Below, piece by piece: positions 29,196 to 38,252 of a DNA stretch of 64,000 bases. Both the position numbers and the translations under genes were made by a program. Position 1 is the first letter of the stretch. Every line of letters starts with the position of its first letter. The notes beneath the pieces were generated by a model. The model made no database searches. It saw only the letters and a list, made by a program, of their open reading frames with translations, and had not been told where the DNA came from. The stretch comes from Gammaproteobacteria bacterium. Lineage in GTDB: Bacteria; Pseudomonadota; Gammaproteobacteria; Pseudomonadales; Cellvibrionaceae. Location: positions 372,001 through 436,000 of the forward strand of contig SEBU01000003.1 in NCBI GenBank assembly GCA_004173475.1. The letters run 5' to 3'.

Positions 29196-29732
29196 CTAAG
29201 CCTTATCAACAAAATAAGCTTTTATTTCCTGCCAGTTATTAACACGGACTTCTGTTTCTTCATTTACGTTATGCGGCGCTGTAAATAACACGCCTTGGCC
29301 AGAAAAGAATCTGAAATGACGGGCGCTGTCATCAATCAGGTAATCTGCATTTACTACTCCTTTGTCACCGCAAAAAACAAAGTTCATGGGCGACAGAAAG
29401 GGCAAATGTTTTATCAACCATTCATATTTAACAGAAAATGAGCTGGGATGCTCCATCGCTGCGGTTGCTATATAGATATCAAATCGTTGATTCAATTCCT
29501 TTATACCTTCTATCGCACCCTCCAAAGGTTCCAGATCTTCGAAGAACTCGGCATTGTCAGGATATGAACGCACACGTGCCAAATGCTCCGGCGGAACATG
29601 GTTGTAAATTTTTTTGCCCATTAAATCGGCTTTTTTTAAATTCTGTTTAAACTCTAGGTTGTACCAATCTATATGGCGTGCCATGGTGTCACAAATAGTT
29701 TCATCCATATCAATGGCGATACGTTTTCGCAT
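29196..29732 (-). CDS. 5'(3')-deoxyribonucleotidase-like HAD hydrolase
   Basis: A 178-residue HAD-superfamily protein. Motif I is IAIDMDETICDTMARH (nucleophile Asp and general acid Asp), motif II lies in IYIATAAMEHP, and DYLIDDSARHF supplies the acidic motif IV residues. This size and the IDMDE start match the NT5C / COG4502 branch, which removes phosphate from deoxynucleoside monophosphates; substrate is inferred from family only. The gene begins right after the fabV terminator, so it likely has its own promoter or depends on read-through. Confidence 0.83.
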   Translation of the reverse strand: MRKRIAIDMDETICDTMARHIDWYNLEFKQNLKKADLMGKKIYNHVPPEHLARVRSYPDNAEFFEDLEPLEGAIEGIKELNQRFDIYIATAAMEHPSSFSVKYEWLIKHLPFLSPMNFVFCGDKGVVNADYLIDDSARHFRFFSGQGVLFTAPHNVNEETEVRVNNWQEIKAYFVDKA

Positions 29733-29747
29733 TTTCGATCTCCATAA

Positions 29748-29776
29748 ATAAAAAAAGCCCCTAAAAAGGGGCTTTA
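29748..29776 (-). terminator. Terminator after fabV
   Basis: AAAGCCCC and AGGGGCTTT pair around a TAAAA loop; on the minus strand a T-run of seven follows. It lies 14 bp beyond the fabV stop and just before the nucleotidase start. Confidence 0.92.
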
Positions 29777-29789
29777 GGTTCGCTAAAAA

Positions 29790-30965
29790 TTAAAAATTTG
29801 TTTTTACTAACGGGCTTGTTTCTGCATCATAATCCACTGAGTTTATTCCAAAACCAAACAATCTTAAAAATTCAGCCTTGTAGCCTGCAAAATCAGTGAG
29901 TTCAAATAAATTTTCTTCCGTAACTTGATCCCAAATTTTTTCAACTTTTGATTGCACTGATGGATCTAATTCCAGCTCGTCAACACGATAACGACCGGCA
30001 TCATCTAAACGTGGGTTAGTTGAATACAAGCATTCGGTAAACAGGCGCTGGATTTGTTCGATACATCCTTCATGGGTGCCCTGTTCTTTCATCACTTTAA
30101 ACAAAATTGCTAAATAGAGTGGCATAACAGGAATAGCTGAACTGGCTTGAGTAACAACCGCCTTAAGTACCGCAACGCGGGCTTTACCACCATGTTTTGC
30201 ACTTAGTTCTTTTGCTGCGCGATCCAAATCTTCTTTTGCTTTTCCAATAGTCGCTTTGCCATAAATCGGCCAGGTGAGCTTATCGCCAAGATAGGTATAA
30301 GCAACGGTCTGGAAATTTGCCGTGAGTAAATCTGCTTTCTTCAAAGCATCAATCCACATTTCCCAATCTTCACCACCCATTACTTTTACAGTGTTGGCAA
30401 TTTCTTCATCGTTAGCTGGCTCAATAGAGATATCATTAATTTTCAGAGTATCAGTGTTTAAATTTTTTGAAACGTAAGATTTACCGATTGGCTTGAGCAC
30501 CGAATTATAAACTTCGCCGGTTTTAGGATCTGTGCGACGTGGAGATGCCAAGCTGTAAATAACCAGATCAACTTTGCCGATATTAGCTTTTAGTTCATCA
30601 ATTACTTTTGCTTTTATTTCGTCGGAAAAAGCATCGCCATTTATCGTTTGCGCGTATAAGCCTTCAGATTGGGCAGCGTCGTGAAAAGCGGATGTGTTGT
30701 AGTAACCCGCTGTCGCAGTTTTACTTTCGGACGGTTCTTTCTCAAAACACACGCCAAGTGTGTCTGCGCCGCCACCGAAAGCGGCTGTGATACGTGAGGC
30801 CAGCCCAAAACCGGTTGAGCAGCCTAAAACCAATACTTTTTTAGGCGCACCAGCAATAGGCCCTTTAGCTTTGGTGAAGGCAATTTGCTCTTTAACATTG
30901 GCAGCTGCACCTTGCGGATGTGCATTAGTGCAGATAAAACCGCGGACTTTTGGCTTGATTATCAT
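29790..30965 (-). CDS. fabV: Trans-2-enoyl-ACP/CoA reductase FabV (NADH)
   Basis: A 391-residue FabV. It starts [19 protein letters not shown], a family hallmark. [21 protein letters not shown] binds [19 protein letters not shown] is the conserved mid-segment, and the active-site pair Y-x8-K is present in [17 protein letters not shown]. FabV performs the last reduction of each elongation cycle of type II fatty-acid synthesis and confers triclosan tolerance in Pseudomonas and Vibrio. A TATAAT-like -10 lies 77 bp upstream and a strong terminator follows, so it is a single-gene unit. Confidence 0.97.
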   Translation of the reverse strand: MIIKPKVRGFICTNAHPQGAAANVKEQIAFTKAKGPIAGAPKKVLVLGCSTGFGLASRITAAFGGGADTLGVCFEKEPSESKTATAGYYNTSAFHDAAQSEGLYAQTINGDAFSDEIKAKVIDELKANIGKVDLVIYSLASPRRTDPKTGEVYNSVLKPIGKSYVSKNLNTDTLKINDISIEPANDEEIANTVKVMGGEDWEMWIDALKKADLLTANFQTVAYTYLGDKLTWPIYGKATIGKAKEDLDRAAKELSAKHGGKARVAVLKAVVTQASSAIPVMPLYLAILFKVMKEQGTHEGCIEQIQRLFTECLYSTNPRLDDAGRYRVDELELDPSVQSKVEKIWDQVTEENLFELTDFAGYKAEFLRLFGFGINSVDYDAETSPLVKTNF

Positions 30966-31041
30966 GGAGTCAACCTTTTGGTGTTAAAAACAATTGAGCA
31001 GAAATAAGACTCAGCTAAATCAGGGCGCTGAAAAGTGGGGC

Positions 31042-31047
31042 ATTATA
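31042..31047 (-). promoter_or_regulatory. Candidate -10 box for fabV
   Basis: A perfect TATAAT on the minus strand (ATTATA on the plus strand) lies 77 bp upstream of the fabV ATG. No convincing -35 hexamer stands 16-18 bp upstream, so this is tentative. Confidence 0.35.
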
Positions 31048-31151
31048 CAGAAACACAGCTAATCTCACAGATGCAACTTTATCCCAAGCTGAATGATCGT
31101 GGGCGCAGTCAAAAATGCGCGACGGAACTTAATGAATTTGAGGCTAACACA

Positions 31152-31565
31152 ATGATTTACTCCATGTTCGCAATGGCTTTACTCACCTTCACTGTCGCTG
31201 GTTATTTACTCAAGTTGCGGGTAGCTGCTGTTAGGAACGGCGACGTAAAACTAAGTTCGTTTCGGCTTAATAATCGCGATGACATGCCGGCGGCGCTGAT
31301 CCAGGCGTCACGAAACTACAGCAATTTATTTGAAATGCCACTGCTGTTTTACTGCACAGTAATCGTGACCGTTGTGCTCCACCTCGATAATCTTTTTATG
31401 CTCGTTTTAAGCTGGCTCTTCGTAGCTTCTCGCCTTGTACACTCATGGGTCCATCTGACCTCCAATAACGTAATCAGGAGAATGCAGGCATTCATGGTTG
31501 GCAACCTTTGCATTTTCCTAATGTGGATAATCCTGATCTGGAAATACACTATTTCTGCTTATTAA
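31152..31565 (+). CDS. MAPEG family membrane protein
   Basis: A 137-residue protein with four predicted spans: IYSMFAMALLTFTVAGYLL, MPLLFYCTVIVTVVLHL, LFMLVLSWLFVASRLVHSW and MVGNLCIFLMWIILIW. The motif ASRNYSNLFEMPLLFY and SRLVHSWVHLTSN are typical of bacterial MAPEG proteins, distant relatives of microsomal glutathione transferases. Function is unknown; a detoxification role is guesswork. ATG 31152 is chosen for GAGG 8 nt upstream; an upstream in-frame ATG at 31035 would add 39 residues without family character. Confidence 0.85.
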   Translation: MIYSMFAMALLTFTVAGYLLKLRVAAVRNGDVKLSSFRLNNRDDMPAALIQASRNYSNLFEMPLLFYCTVIVTVVLHLDNLFMLVLSWLFVASRLVHSWVHLTSNNVIRRMQAFMVGNLCIFLMWIILIWKYTISAY

Positions 31566-31711
31566 ATAGTCGGCATATTAAGAAAATTTACAGATGTGTG
31601 ACCCTCAACACATTGAGCAATATACATATATTTTTATTCATTTTGCATTCATCACTCACGCACATAATGAATCAAAACCAGTTCATCCGGGACTTATTGG
31701 AGTTGAAAATT

Positions 31712-32137
31712 ATGCGTAAGTACCTACTTTTCTTGATGGGACTATTGGGTCTTCAAACCTCTGGCGCCATGGCAGCGGATCTTGATTTAAATGTTCTTCT
31801 ATCGGGTGAAGTCAGACCCGGTGTTTATGGCCAGGTACAAATCGGTAACGCACCACGTCCAGCAGTAGTTTATGAGAGGCCGCGAGTAGTGGTCGTTGAT
31901 AGACATTACGAGCATGAGGCACCTGTTTACCTTCACGTACCGCCGGGTCATGCGAGACATTGGGATAGGCACTGTCATGATTATCACGCCTGTTCGCGTC
32001 GAGTGTATTTTGTAAGGAGTGAAGAATACGAGCCGACTTACGTACGCGTACATGAACATGAGCCGCCGCCACCGCGTCACCACCATCGTGATCGTGGCCC
32101 CGGTCATGGACCACATCATCACGACCGGAGACATTAA
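31712..32137 (+). CDS. Small secreted His-rich protein
   Basis: A 141-residue exported protein. A signal peptide (KYLLFLMGLLGLQTSGAMAA) precedes a short mature domain with GEVRPGVYGQVQIGN, a Pro/Val-rich PRPAVVYERPRVVVV piece and VPPGHARHWDRHCHDYHAC with VYFVR. The last 35 residues are very rich in His, Arg and Pro (PPPPRHHHRDRGPG and HHHDRRH). Similar short proteins with a VPPGHxRHWxxHCxxYxAC motif are common uncharacterised exported proteins in Gammaproteobacteria. The tail suggests metal binding. ATG 31712 is preferred because it begins the signal peptide and has GGAG about 10 nt upstream. A strong terminator follows. Confidence 0.8.
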   Translation: MRKYLLFLMGLLGLQTSGAMAADLDLNVLLSGEVRPGVYGQVQIGNAPRPAVVYERPRVVVVDRHYEHEAPVYLHVPPGHARHWDRHCHDYHACSRRVYFVRSEEYEPTYVRVHEHEPPPPRHHHRDRGPGHGPHHHDRRH

Positions 32138-32150
32138 AAACTCCACTGGA

Positions 32151-32180
32151 AATCCCCATCAATCGATGGGGATTTTTTTT
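32151..32180 (+). terminator. Terminator after the His-rich protein gene
   Basis: A perfect 10-bp stem AATCCCCATC / GATGGGGATT with an AATC loop is followed by eight T residues. It begins 13 bp after the stop codon. Confidence 0.95.
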
Positions 32181-32376
32181 GCGTAAAGCATTTACAAATC
32201 ACGCTTGTTTTTCGGCATGCATGGATCAATATCACTTTTTAATATGGCTAAATATGGATGCAGCCCGCCAGTAACGTGGTCTGCAATCACACAACAGGGT
32301 AGAATGACAGCCCGGTTACGGCTGCTCTTTTTATCCAGCTTCTGTTCGATAAAATTCCTACTCTTGATGAAATTCT

Positions 32377-35300
32377 ATGATCCCACGCATTAACCAAACT
32401 TCTCCTGTTCAGGCGCTCTACCTATCATTTATTGATCGTTTAGTGACTAGCGGGTTCAGCGGCGATCTAAATCCTGATTATGCTATGCGTACAGTTTTAG
32501 CAACCGACAACTCCATTTATCAGGTGTTGCCCCAAGGGGTGATTTTCCCAAAAAACAGTGCCGACATAAGCCTAGTTGCGCGGCTCAGCCAATTACCGGA
32601 ATTTACTTCCATAGTGCTCAGCCCACGCGGCGGCGGCACAGGCACCAATGGCCAATCATTGACCGATGGGCTCGTAGTCGACACATCCAAGTATATGAAT
32701 ACGATTTTGGAGATAAACGCGGACGAACGCTGGGCGCGCGTGCAGTGTGGTGTTGTTAAAGATCAGCTCAACGCAGCCATAAAACCTTACGGTTTATTTT
32801 TCGCACCCGAGCTTTCCACCAGCAACCGGGCCACAATCGGCGGAATGATTAATACCGACGCCTCGGGCCAAGGCTCTTGCCGCTACGGTAAAACCCGTGA
32901 TCACGTTTTAGAATTGACGACCGTTTTGCTTGATGGCACAGAGTGGATTTCCAGCGCAATCACCGATGAAGAACTTCAGGAAATTGGTGCACTTGACAAT
33001 CAGGTTGGAAAAATTCACAAGCTGATAGACTCAATCCATACCGAGCACGCAGAGTTAATTAAAGCAAAATTTCCACCCCTTAATCGCTGCCTCACTGGTT
33101 ATGATTTGGCGCATATTCGCGATGAAAGAGGCAGCTTTAATCTCAACAATATTTTGTGTGGAAGCGAAGGCACTTTGGGGTTTATTGTTGAAGCCAAAAT
33201 TAACTTACTGCCTATCCCAAAATTCAGTGCGTTGATAAATGTTAATTACCGTGATTTTAACGCCGCACTTCGCGATGCAACTCAATTAATGAAAGCTGAG
33301 CCGACATCAATTGAAACGGTGGATTCCAAAGTATTGAATCTCGCCATGAAAGATATTGTATGGCATAGCGTGGCAGAGTTTTTTCCTGAACCTGTAAACG
33401 GTGAAAAAATTCAGGGAATTAATTTGGTCGAATACACTGCTCACGATGAAGCGGAACTAAATGTTGCTGTTAAAAAATTTACCGATCAGTTAGATGACGA
33501 TGCTATAAATGGAAACTACATTCGCATCAGTTATTCCACCGCCTGGGGTAACGAGTCGGTCAATAAAATTTGGGGAATGCGCAAGAAAGCAGTTGGTTTG
33601 TTAGGCGGTGCAGCTGGCGAAGCCCGCCCTATTCCTTTCGTAGAGGACACTGCAGTACCACCCGAAAACCTTGCTGATTTTATTTTGGAGTTTCGCCAGT
33701 TATTGGATGAAAATAATTTAGCGTACGGCATGTTTGGTCACGTAGATGCAGGCGTACTACACGTCCGCCCAGCTATCGACATGAAAGATCCAATTCAAGA
33801 AAAATTGGTTCGTGTCATTAGCGATAGAGTTGCAGAACTCACGCATAAATATAACGGATTATTGTGGGGTGAACATGGAAAGGGCGTTCGCTCCGAATAT
33901 GCACCGAAATTTTTTGGTGAGCTTTATCCGCAATTACAGCGCATTAAGGCTGTGTTTGATCCATTCAATCAGTTGAACCCTGGCAAGATCGCAACACCCG
34001 CTAACTCAATCGAATTATTAAAAATTGATGAAGTACCGACTCGCGGTCAAACAGATCGTAAAATTCCAGTGAAAGTTTGGGAAGCTTACAGCGAAGGCAT
34101 GCATTGTAACGGTAATGGCCTTTGCTATAACTGGAATCCCAATGACGCTATGTGTCCATCATGGAAAGGCACGCGTAACCGTATTCACTCGCCGAAAGGT
34201 CGCGCATCGCTTATGCGTGAATGGCTAAAACAAATGAGTGATCGCGGTTTTAGTGCAATCGATGAAAGTAAAAAAATAAAGCAAACTAATTTTTTAATGT
34301 CATTACCCACACGTATCAGTAATACATTAGGAAAACGTAACGGCGAATATGATTTTTCTCACGAAGTTCATGAAGCCATGATGGGCTGCCTCGCCTGTAA
34401 ATCCTGCGCAGGCCAATGTCCTATTAAAGTGGATGTACCAGAATTTCGCAGCAAATTTCTTGAGCTTTATTACGGTCGCTATCTACGCCCGTTAAAAGAT
34501 TATTTTATCGGTGGATTGGAATTTATGATTCCAACGTTGGCGCGAGCGCCGTGGCTTTACAACGCATTGATGAAACCAGCATTCATGCAAAAGTTTATGG
34601 CCAAAGTAGCAGGCATGGTAGACAGTCCTTTATTATCGGGAATTAATTTGCAAACGGAATTGAATAAATTAGGAATACAGTGGGCGACGCTGGAAAATAT
34701 TGCAACCCTGAGCCCAGCACAAAAATCGAAAGCAGTTATTTTTGTGCAGGACGCATTCACCAGTTATTTCGAAACACCAGTTGTTTTAGATTCGCTAAAA
34801 GCATTGCAAGCACTAGGAGTCATTCCACTTGTTGCACCCTTCAGACCAAATGGTAAGCCCTTGCAGGTTCACGGATTTTTAAAAGCATTTAACAAAGCAG
34901 CAGATACTAATGCAACTTTGTTAAATGGTTTGGCTTCATCCGGCATTCCGCTCATAGGTTTAGATCCTGCGATGACATTAACCTATCGTAGTGAGTATCA
35001 AAAAATTCTTGGCTCGAATGCTCCCAAGGTGCAACTGGTACAGGAATGGTTGGCAGCACAAAAAGAATTACTGATAAGTAACAGAGAAAAGTTTCAGGCT
35101 GGACATTATTCATTAATTGCACATTGCACTGAAAAAACCAATGCAGTCAGTTCAGTAAAAGATTGGCAAACAGTTTTTTCACAACTTGGCCAAACCCTCA
35201 AGGTTATTGAAACCGGGTGCTGCGGAATGTCAGGTACTTTTGGACATGAGGCGGTAAATGTGGAAATGTCCAAAAAGATTTATCAGCTATCGTGGAGTGA

Positions 35301-35430
35301 CGTGGTTAACAACCCGGCGAACGCAGGTAAATTAACTGTGACGGGTTATTCCTGTCGCAGTCAAACAAAGCGAATCGATAAGGTTACGCTGCCCCACCCT
35401 TTGCAGGTGCTTTTGAGCCAATTCAAGTAA
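32377..35430 (+). CDS. ydiJ: FAD-linked oxidase with 4Fe-4S domain (YdiJ-type D-2-hydroxyglutarate dehydrogenase)
   Basis: A 1017-residue fusion, matching E. coli YdiJ (1018). The N-terminal half is an FAD_binding_4/FAD-oxidase C domain: SPRGGGTGTNGQSLTDG binds the FAD diphosphate, GGMINTDASGQGSCRYGKT and GSEGTLGFIVEAKINLLP follow, and LLWGEHGKGVRSEYAPKFFG is the C-terminal substrate region. The second half has iron-sulfur cysteines (CLACKSCAGQCPIKVDVPEF) and a GlpC-like part ending with CCGMSGTFGHE. E. coli YdiJ and its Pseudomonas relative oxidise D-2-hydroxyglutarate, the by-product of SerA; electrons probably go to quinone or an acceptor protein. It stands alone, with 197 bp upstream holding nothing else I can support. 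Confidence 0.93.
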   Translation: MIPRINQTSPVQALYLSFIDRLVTSGFSGDLNPDYAMRTVLATDNSIYQVLPQGVIFPKNSADISLVARLSQLPEFTSIVLSPRGGGTGTNGQSLTDGLVVDTSKYMNTILEINADERWARVQCGVVKDQLNAAIKPYGLFFAPELSTSNRATIGGMINTDASGQGSCRYGKTRDHVLELTTVLLDGTEWISSAITDEELQEIGALDNQVGKIHKLIDSIHTEHAELIKAKFPPLNRCLTGYDLAHIRDERGSFNLNNILCGSEGTLGFIVEAKINLLPIPKFSALINVNYRDFNAALRDATQLMKAEPTSIETVDSKVLNLAMKDIVWHSVAEFFPEPVNGEKIQGINLVEYTAHDEAELNVAVKKFTDQLDDDAINGNYIRISYSTAWGNESVNKIWGMRKKAVGLLGGAAGEARPIPFVEDTAVPPENLADFILEFRQLLDENNLAYGMFGHVDAGVLHVRPAIDMKDPIQEKLVRVISDRVAELTHKYNGLLWGEHGKGVRSEYAPKFFGELYPQLQRIKAVFDPFNQLNPGKIATPANSIELLKIDEVPTRGQTDRKIPVKVWEAYSEGMHCNGNGLCYNWNPNDAMCPSWKGTRNRIHSPKGRASLMREWLKQMSDRGFSAIDESKKIKQTNFLMSLPTRISNTLGKRNGEYDFSHEVHEAMMGCLACKSCAGQCPIKVDVPEFRSKFLELYYGRYLRPLKDYFIGGLEFMIPTLARAPWLYNALMKPAFMQKFMAKVAGMVDSPLLSGINLQTELNKLGIQWATLENIATLSPAQKSKAVIFVQDAFTSYFETPVVLDSLKALQALGVIPLVAPFRPNGKPLQVHGFLKAFNKAADTNATLLNGLASSGIPLIGLDPAMTLTYRSEYQKILGSNAPKVQLVQEWLAAQKELLISNREKFQAGHYSLIAHCTEKTNAVSSVKDWQTVFSQLGQTLKVIETGCCGMSGTFGHEAVNVEMSKKIYQLSWSDVVNNPANAGKLTVTGYSCRSQTKRIDKVTLPHPLQVLLSQFK

Positions 35431-35454
35431 ATTGGAACATCGTTAACGCGAAAT

Positions 35455-35478
35455 AAAAAAGCCCCGAAAATTCGGGGC
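35455..35478 (-). terminator. Terminator-like hairpin, T-run on the minus strand
   Basis: GCCCCGAA / TTCGGGGC form a perfect 8-bp stem with an AA loop. The T-run lies on the minus strand (A-run at 35453-35460 on the plus strand), although the gene ending here (YdiJ) is on the plus strand and no minus-strand gene ends nearby. It may terminate YdiJ poorly and block antisense transcription. Confidence 0.6.
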
Positions 35479-35722
35479 TATAAAGAACATTGTCCGGAGA
35501 GATAATGTAAACACTAGGTGTTCACTTTTATACTAGTTGAGGTTTTAGGTTTTTTCTAATTTGTTTACCAAGCTTAACGCGCCATTGGCATATTTCGATT
35601 GTTTATTCAACAAAAAATACCTATAAATACATATGCGTGGTATCTCAAGTATCAAATTAAACTTCACTCAGCCAGAAAAAAGCTGGGTGCTGTAAGTTAA
35701 AAATCTTTAACACGTAAAATAT

Positions 35723-35737
35723 GTATTTTGAAAATAC
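35723..35737. promoter_or_regulatory. Palindrome GTATTTT-G-AAAATAC upstream of the GntR gene
   Basis: A perfect 7-bp palindrome around a central G lies 158 bp upstream of the GntR-family start. It could be an autoregulatory operator, but the AT-rich context makes chance likely. The rest of 35479-35894 holds no gene that I can support. Confidence 0.35.
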
Positions 35738-35894
35738 TTTAATTTACTATTTTCGCAAGTCTATACTTTTTGAAACTAACCCTTTAGCATCCAATGTGTT
35801 TGTGAGAAACCCTTAAAGACGGGACGCACTATTTTCGTGCTATCCACAAGCTACATAAAGCGTATTTACGCGTTGAATACCCATGGAGAAAAGC

Positions 35895-36602
35895 ATGGCC
35901 AGACAAGCAGTCATTAAATTGCGATCAGATGCTACGGGTTTATCCTTTGATCGTCCCACCGCAATTCAAATATTTGGTTTTGTTCGCGATGCCATCATTA
36001 CCATGGAGTTGCTACCTGGACAAATGATTTCTGAAACTTCACTGGCAGCACAATTCGGGGTTAGCCGCACGCCTGTAAGGGAAGCGCTAATCCAATTGGC
36101 AAATATAGGCTTTGTGGAAGTTTTACCGCAACGCGGAACTTATGTTACCAAATTCAGTATGGATAAAATTTTGGAGTCGCGTTTTATTCGTGAGGCTATT
36201 GAAGTATCCGTAGTGTCTTTTCTTGCCGAAAATAACACTGAAGATATTATTAATGAAGCAGGAAAAATTATCCTGGAGCAAAAAGCTGCAGCGGATGACA
36301 ACGACCCACTGGCGTTTCAAAAGCTGGATGATCACTTCCACAAAGTTCTGGCGAACCATACTAGATTCGAACGCGTCGCACATATTATTGAAGCAGAAAA
36401 AGCGCATATGGACCGCGTGCGTTGCTTGAGCCTGCAAGAGCAAGATCAATTCAAACGGATACTGGCACAACATACTGCGATTATTAAAGCGATTAAATCT
36501 GGCGTCCCGGAAAAAGCGGCGAAAGCAATGAGCGTGCACTTAAAGGATGTTTACAATGTTCTAAAAGTTATACCGCAAAAACACCCTGAGTATTTTCTAT
36601 AA
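35895..36602 (+). CDS. GntR family transcriptional regulator (FCD/FadR-type subfamily)
   Basis: A 235-residue regulator. The winged helix is SETSLAAQFGVSRTPVREAL, the classic GntR recognition region, and the C-terminal helical FCD domain has DDHFHKVLANHTRF and HMDRVR, with the Asp/His residues that usually bind a metal and a carboxylate ligand. FCD regulators commonly control uptake or breakdown of organic acids and sugars acids. The nearest catabolic neighbour is YdiJ 450 bp upstream, a possible target. ATG 35895 is preferred because GGAG lies 6 nt upstream; ATG 35883 is also in frame. A terminator follows. Confidence 0.9.
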   Translation: MARQAVIKLRSDATGLSFDRPTAIQIFGFVRDAIITMELLPGQMISETSLAAQFGVSRTPVREALIQLANIGFVEVLPQRGTYVTKFSMDKILESRFIREAIEVSVVSFLAENNTEDIINEAGKIILEQKAAADDNDPLAFQKLDDHFHKVLANHTRFERVAHIIEAEKAHMDRVRCLSLQEQDQFKRILAQHTAIIKAIKSGVPEKAAKAMSVHLKDVYNVLKVIPQKHPEYFL

Positions 36603-36617
36603 TTTGAAAATTTAAAT

Positions 36618-36646
36618 AAAAAACGCAGTTTTGGCTGCGTTTTTTA
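36618..36646. terminator. Bidirectional terminator between GntR and DUF4177 genes
   Basis: ACGCAG / CTGCGT, extended by A-T pairs on both sides, with T-runs in both directions. It ends the GntR gene on the plus strand and the SPFH operon on the minus strand, overlapping the DUF4177 stop. Confidence 0.85.
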
Positions 36647-36820
36647 TCTTAGAGACCGCTTTAAAACAGCAACTACACTACGCAATTGATCTTGATTCAC
36701 GGTGACTAATTCCCAACCCTCTCTACCAAGCTCATTTAATTGAATCTGAAAGTCGGCTGCATTAATTGAACCGGTCAAAAATGTTCGCTTTACAGATATT
36801 GCTTTATATTCCCAGCGCAT
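36644..36820 (-). CDS. Small DUF4177 domain protein
   Basis: A 58-residue gene below usual length cut-offs. It reads MRWEYKAISVKRTF and, after a short linker, LNELGREGWELVTVNQ and AVLKRSLR to the TAA at 36644-36646. The MxWEYK start, LNxLGxEGWELV core and LKR end are the whole DUF4177 domain, a small uncharacterised family. It starts 12 bp after the ribbon-helix-helix gene stop and belongs to the same operon as the SPFH gene. Confidence 0.85.
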   Translation of the reverse strand: MRWEYKAISVKRTFLTGSINAADFQIQLNELGREGWELVTVNQDQLRSVVAVLKRSLR

Positions 36821-36832
36821 ATTTAAAATCCA

Positions 36833-37057
36833 CTATTGTGAGAGACCATCATCAGCATCGTCTTCAAAAATTCCGTCGGTTTGCTCTATATCGGTAATTA
36901 CCTTTTGTACCAATTTCACGCGTCCACTTCGAACAAGCGCATCGCGTAATACATATTCAATTTGCGCATTAAGACTGCGCAAATCATCATCCGCCCATCG
37001 CTGCAACGCTGCCAGCACCTGTTCGTTAATACGAAGTGGATACGCTTTTTTAGACAC
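36833..37057 (-). CDS. Ribbon-helix-helix (Arc-type) DNA-binding protein
   Basis: A 74-residue protein. AYPLRINEQVLAALQRWADD and DLRSLNAQIEYVLRDAL fit an Arc/MetJ-type ribbon-helix-helix: a short beta strand (YPLRI) for DNA contact and two helices for dimerisation; the SLNAQIEYVLRDAL helix is very typical. An acidic tail (FEDDADD) ends it. It lies 27 bp after the SPFH gene and 12 bp before DUF4177. Its likely target is its own operon promoter, where GATATC boxes are seen at 37970-38050. Confidence 0.87.
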   Translation of the reverse strand: MSKKAYPLRINEQVLAALQRWADDDLRSLNAQIEYVLRDALVRSGRVKLVQKVITDIEQTDGIFEDDADDGLSQ

Positions 37058-37084
37058 AATGGATACTCTTACATAGTTGGTACA

Positions 37085-37939
37085 TTAGTAAATCGACCCT
37101 GCATTCACTACTGGCTTTACATTGTCACCACATAAGACCACAAGTAAATTACTCACCATTGCGGCTTTGCGTTCCGCATCCAACTCAACTGTGCCTTGCG
37201 CCTGCAATTGTTCCAGCGCATCGCTGACCATTCCCACTGCGCCCTGAACAATAATTTTACGTGCAGCCAAGACGGCGCTTGCTTGCTGACGTTGCAACAT
37301 GGCCTGCGCAATTTCGGGTGAATAGGCTAAGTGACTCAACCGCGTTTCCATGACTTCCACGCCAGCTTTTTGTAAACGATCCTGTACTTCTGCTAATAAT
37401 TTTTTCGCAATTGCATTTGAATCACTTCGCAACGAAAGACGGTCATCATCTTTATCGTGTTCATAAGGGTAACTTGTTGCCAAATTACGCAATGCGGATT
37501 CGCTTTGGATGGTTACATAATTCTCGTAGTTATCCACTTCGAAAACAGCCTCTGCGGTATCCACAACTCGCCACACAATAATCGCAGCGATTTCTATTGG
37601 ATTACCGTTTGCGTCGTTAACTTTCAGCCGCCCGCTTTCGAAGTTGCGTACCCGTAAGCTCACAGCTTGTTTACTGTAAAAAGGGTTAGCCCAACGCAAA
37701 CCAGTATTTCGATCCGTACCTACATAACGTCCAAAAAGCTGTAATACCTTACCCTGATTAGGGTTCACCAAATAAAACCCCCACCAGCAAACAAACACAA
37801 CTATGCCAATCACAATGGCAACGGCTTTCAAAATAGGCGCAAGAAAGATTGCCCCTGCAATGGAGCACAACTGGGATACGAACAATACAACCAACAACAG
37901 ATACCCGGAGCCCGTGGATGCATCAACTTCTTGGTTCAT
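37085..37939 (-). CDS. SPFH (band 7/prohibitin-like) membrane protein
   Basis: A 284-residue protein. Two close hydrophobic segments ([20 protein letters not shown] and [20 protein letters not shown]) anchor it, then an SPFH domain: [40 protein letters not shown], and the helical tail with [24 protein letters not shown] proteins form ring-like scaffolds in membranes and often associate with proteases. ATG 37939 has AGGAGA 7 nt upstream. It is the first gene of an operon with the RHH regulator and DUF4177, a grouping seen in other bacteria. A good sigma-70-like promoter lies at 37998-38026. Confidence 0.9.
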   Translation of the reverse strand: MNQEVDASTGSGYLLLVVLFVSQLCSIAGAIFLAPILKAVAIVIGIVVFVCWWGFYLVNPNQGKVLQLFGRYVGTDRNTGLRWANPFYSKQAVSLRVRNFESGRLKVNDANGNPIEIAAIIVWRVVDTAEAVFEVDNYENYVTIQSESALRNLATSYPYEHDKDDDRLSLRSDSNAIAKKLLAEVQDRLQKAGVEVMETRLSHLAYSPEIAQAMLQRQQASAVLAARKIIVQGAVGMVSDALEQLQAQGTVELDAERKAAMVSNLLVVLCGDNVKPVVNAGSIY

Positions 37940-37969
37940 TAGCTTTCTCCTTTTGTTTACACGCAAATT

Positions 37970-37986
37970 GATATCTTTTAGATATC
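37970..37986. promoter_or_regulatory. Paired GATATC boxes, putative RHH operator
   Basis: GATATC at 37970-37975 and 37981-37986 are 11 bp apart centre to centre, one helical turn, and lie in the first transcribed bases of the SPFH operon. A third GATATC sits upstream of the -35 at 38044-38049, within a 9-bp inverted repeat with 37980-37988 (AGATATCAC / GTGATATCT). Tandem half-sites one turn apart are what Arc/MetJ-type dimers bind, and the operon encodes such a protein. Confidence 0.5.
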
Positions 37987-37997
37987 ACTATGATTTA

Positions 37998-38026
37998 AAT
38001 ATAGCCGCACTTGATTAGCTTGTAAA
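37998..38026 (-). promoter_or_regulatory. Sigma-70-like promoter of the SPFH operon
   Basis: On the minus strand TTTACA (38021-38026) and TATATT (37998-38003) are separated by exactly 17 bp, 59 bp upstream of the SPFH ATG. Transcription would begin near 37991, directly beside the GATATC boxes. Confidence 0.7.
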
Positions 38027-38252
38027 GGGCTTTGATTAAACGTGATATCTATAGGAGTCAGACGATTCAGGAGAACGCGGATTGGAGCTAAGGTTGGCGG
38101 CGTCGTTGACGAGTCGGTTTGCAGGTTAGTAACTACGCTTATGCCTAGCGCCAAACTAACTTACGATTACCTATTCAAGGCAGGTTATTTTTATCAAAGC
38201 AATTTATGTTTTAATTTTCGTCTTAAAATTTTATTCATTACTATTCAAAAAA

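Noticed and set aside
31035-31151. Longer N-terminus for the MAPEG gene
   Set aside because: The added 39 residues are hydrophilic and unlike MAPEG proteins; the ATG at 31152 has a good ribosome site and begins the first span.
32205-32393. Short frame before the YdiJ gene
   Set aside because: No ribosome site, overlaps the YdiJ start, and has no conserved features.
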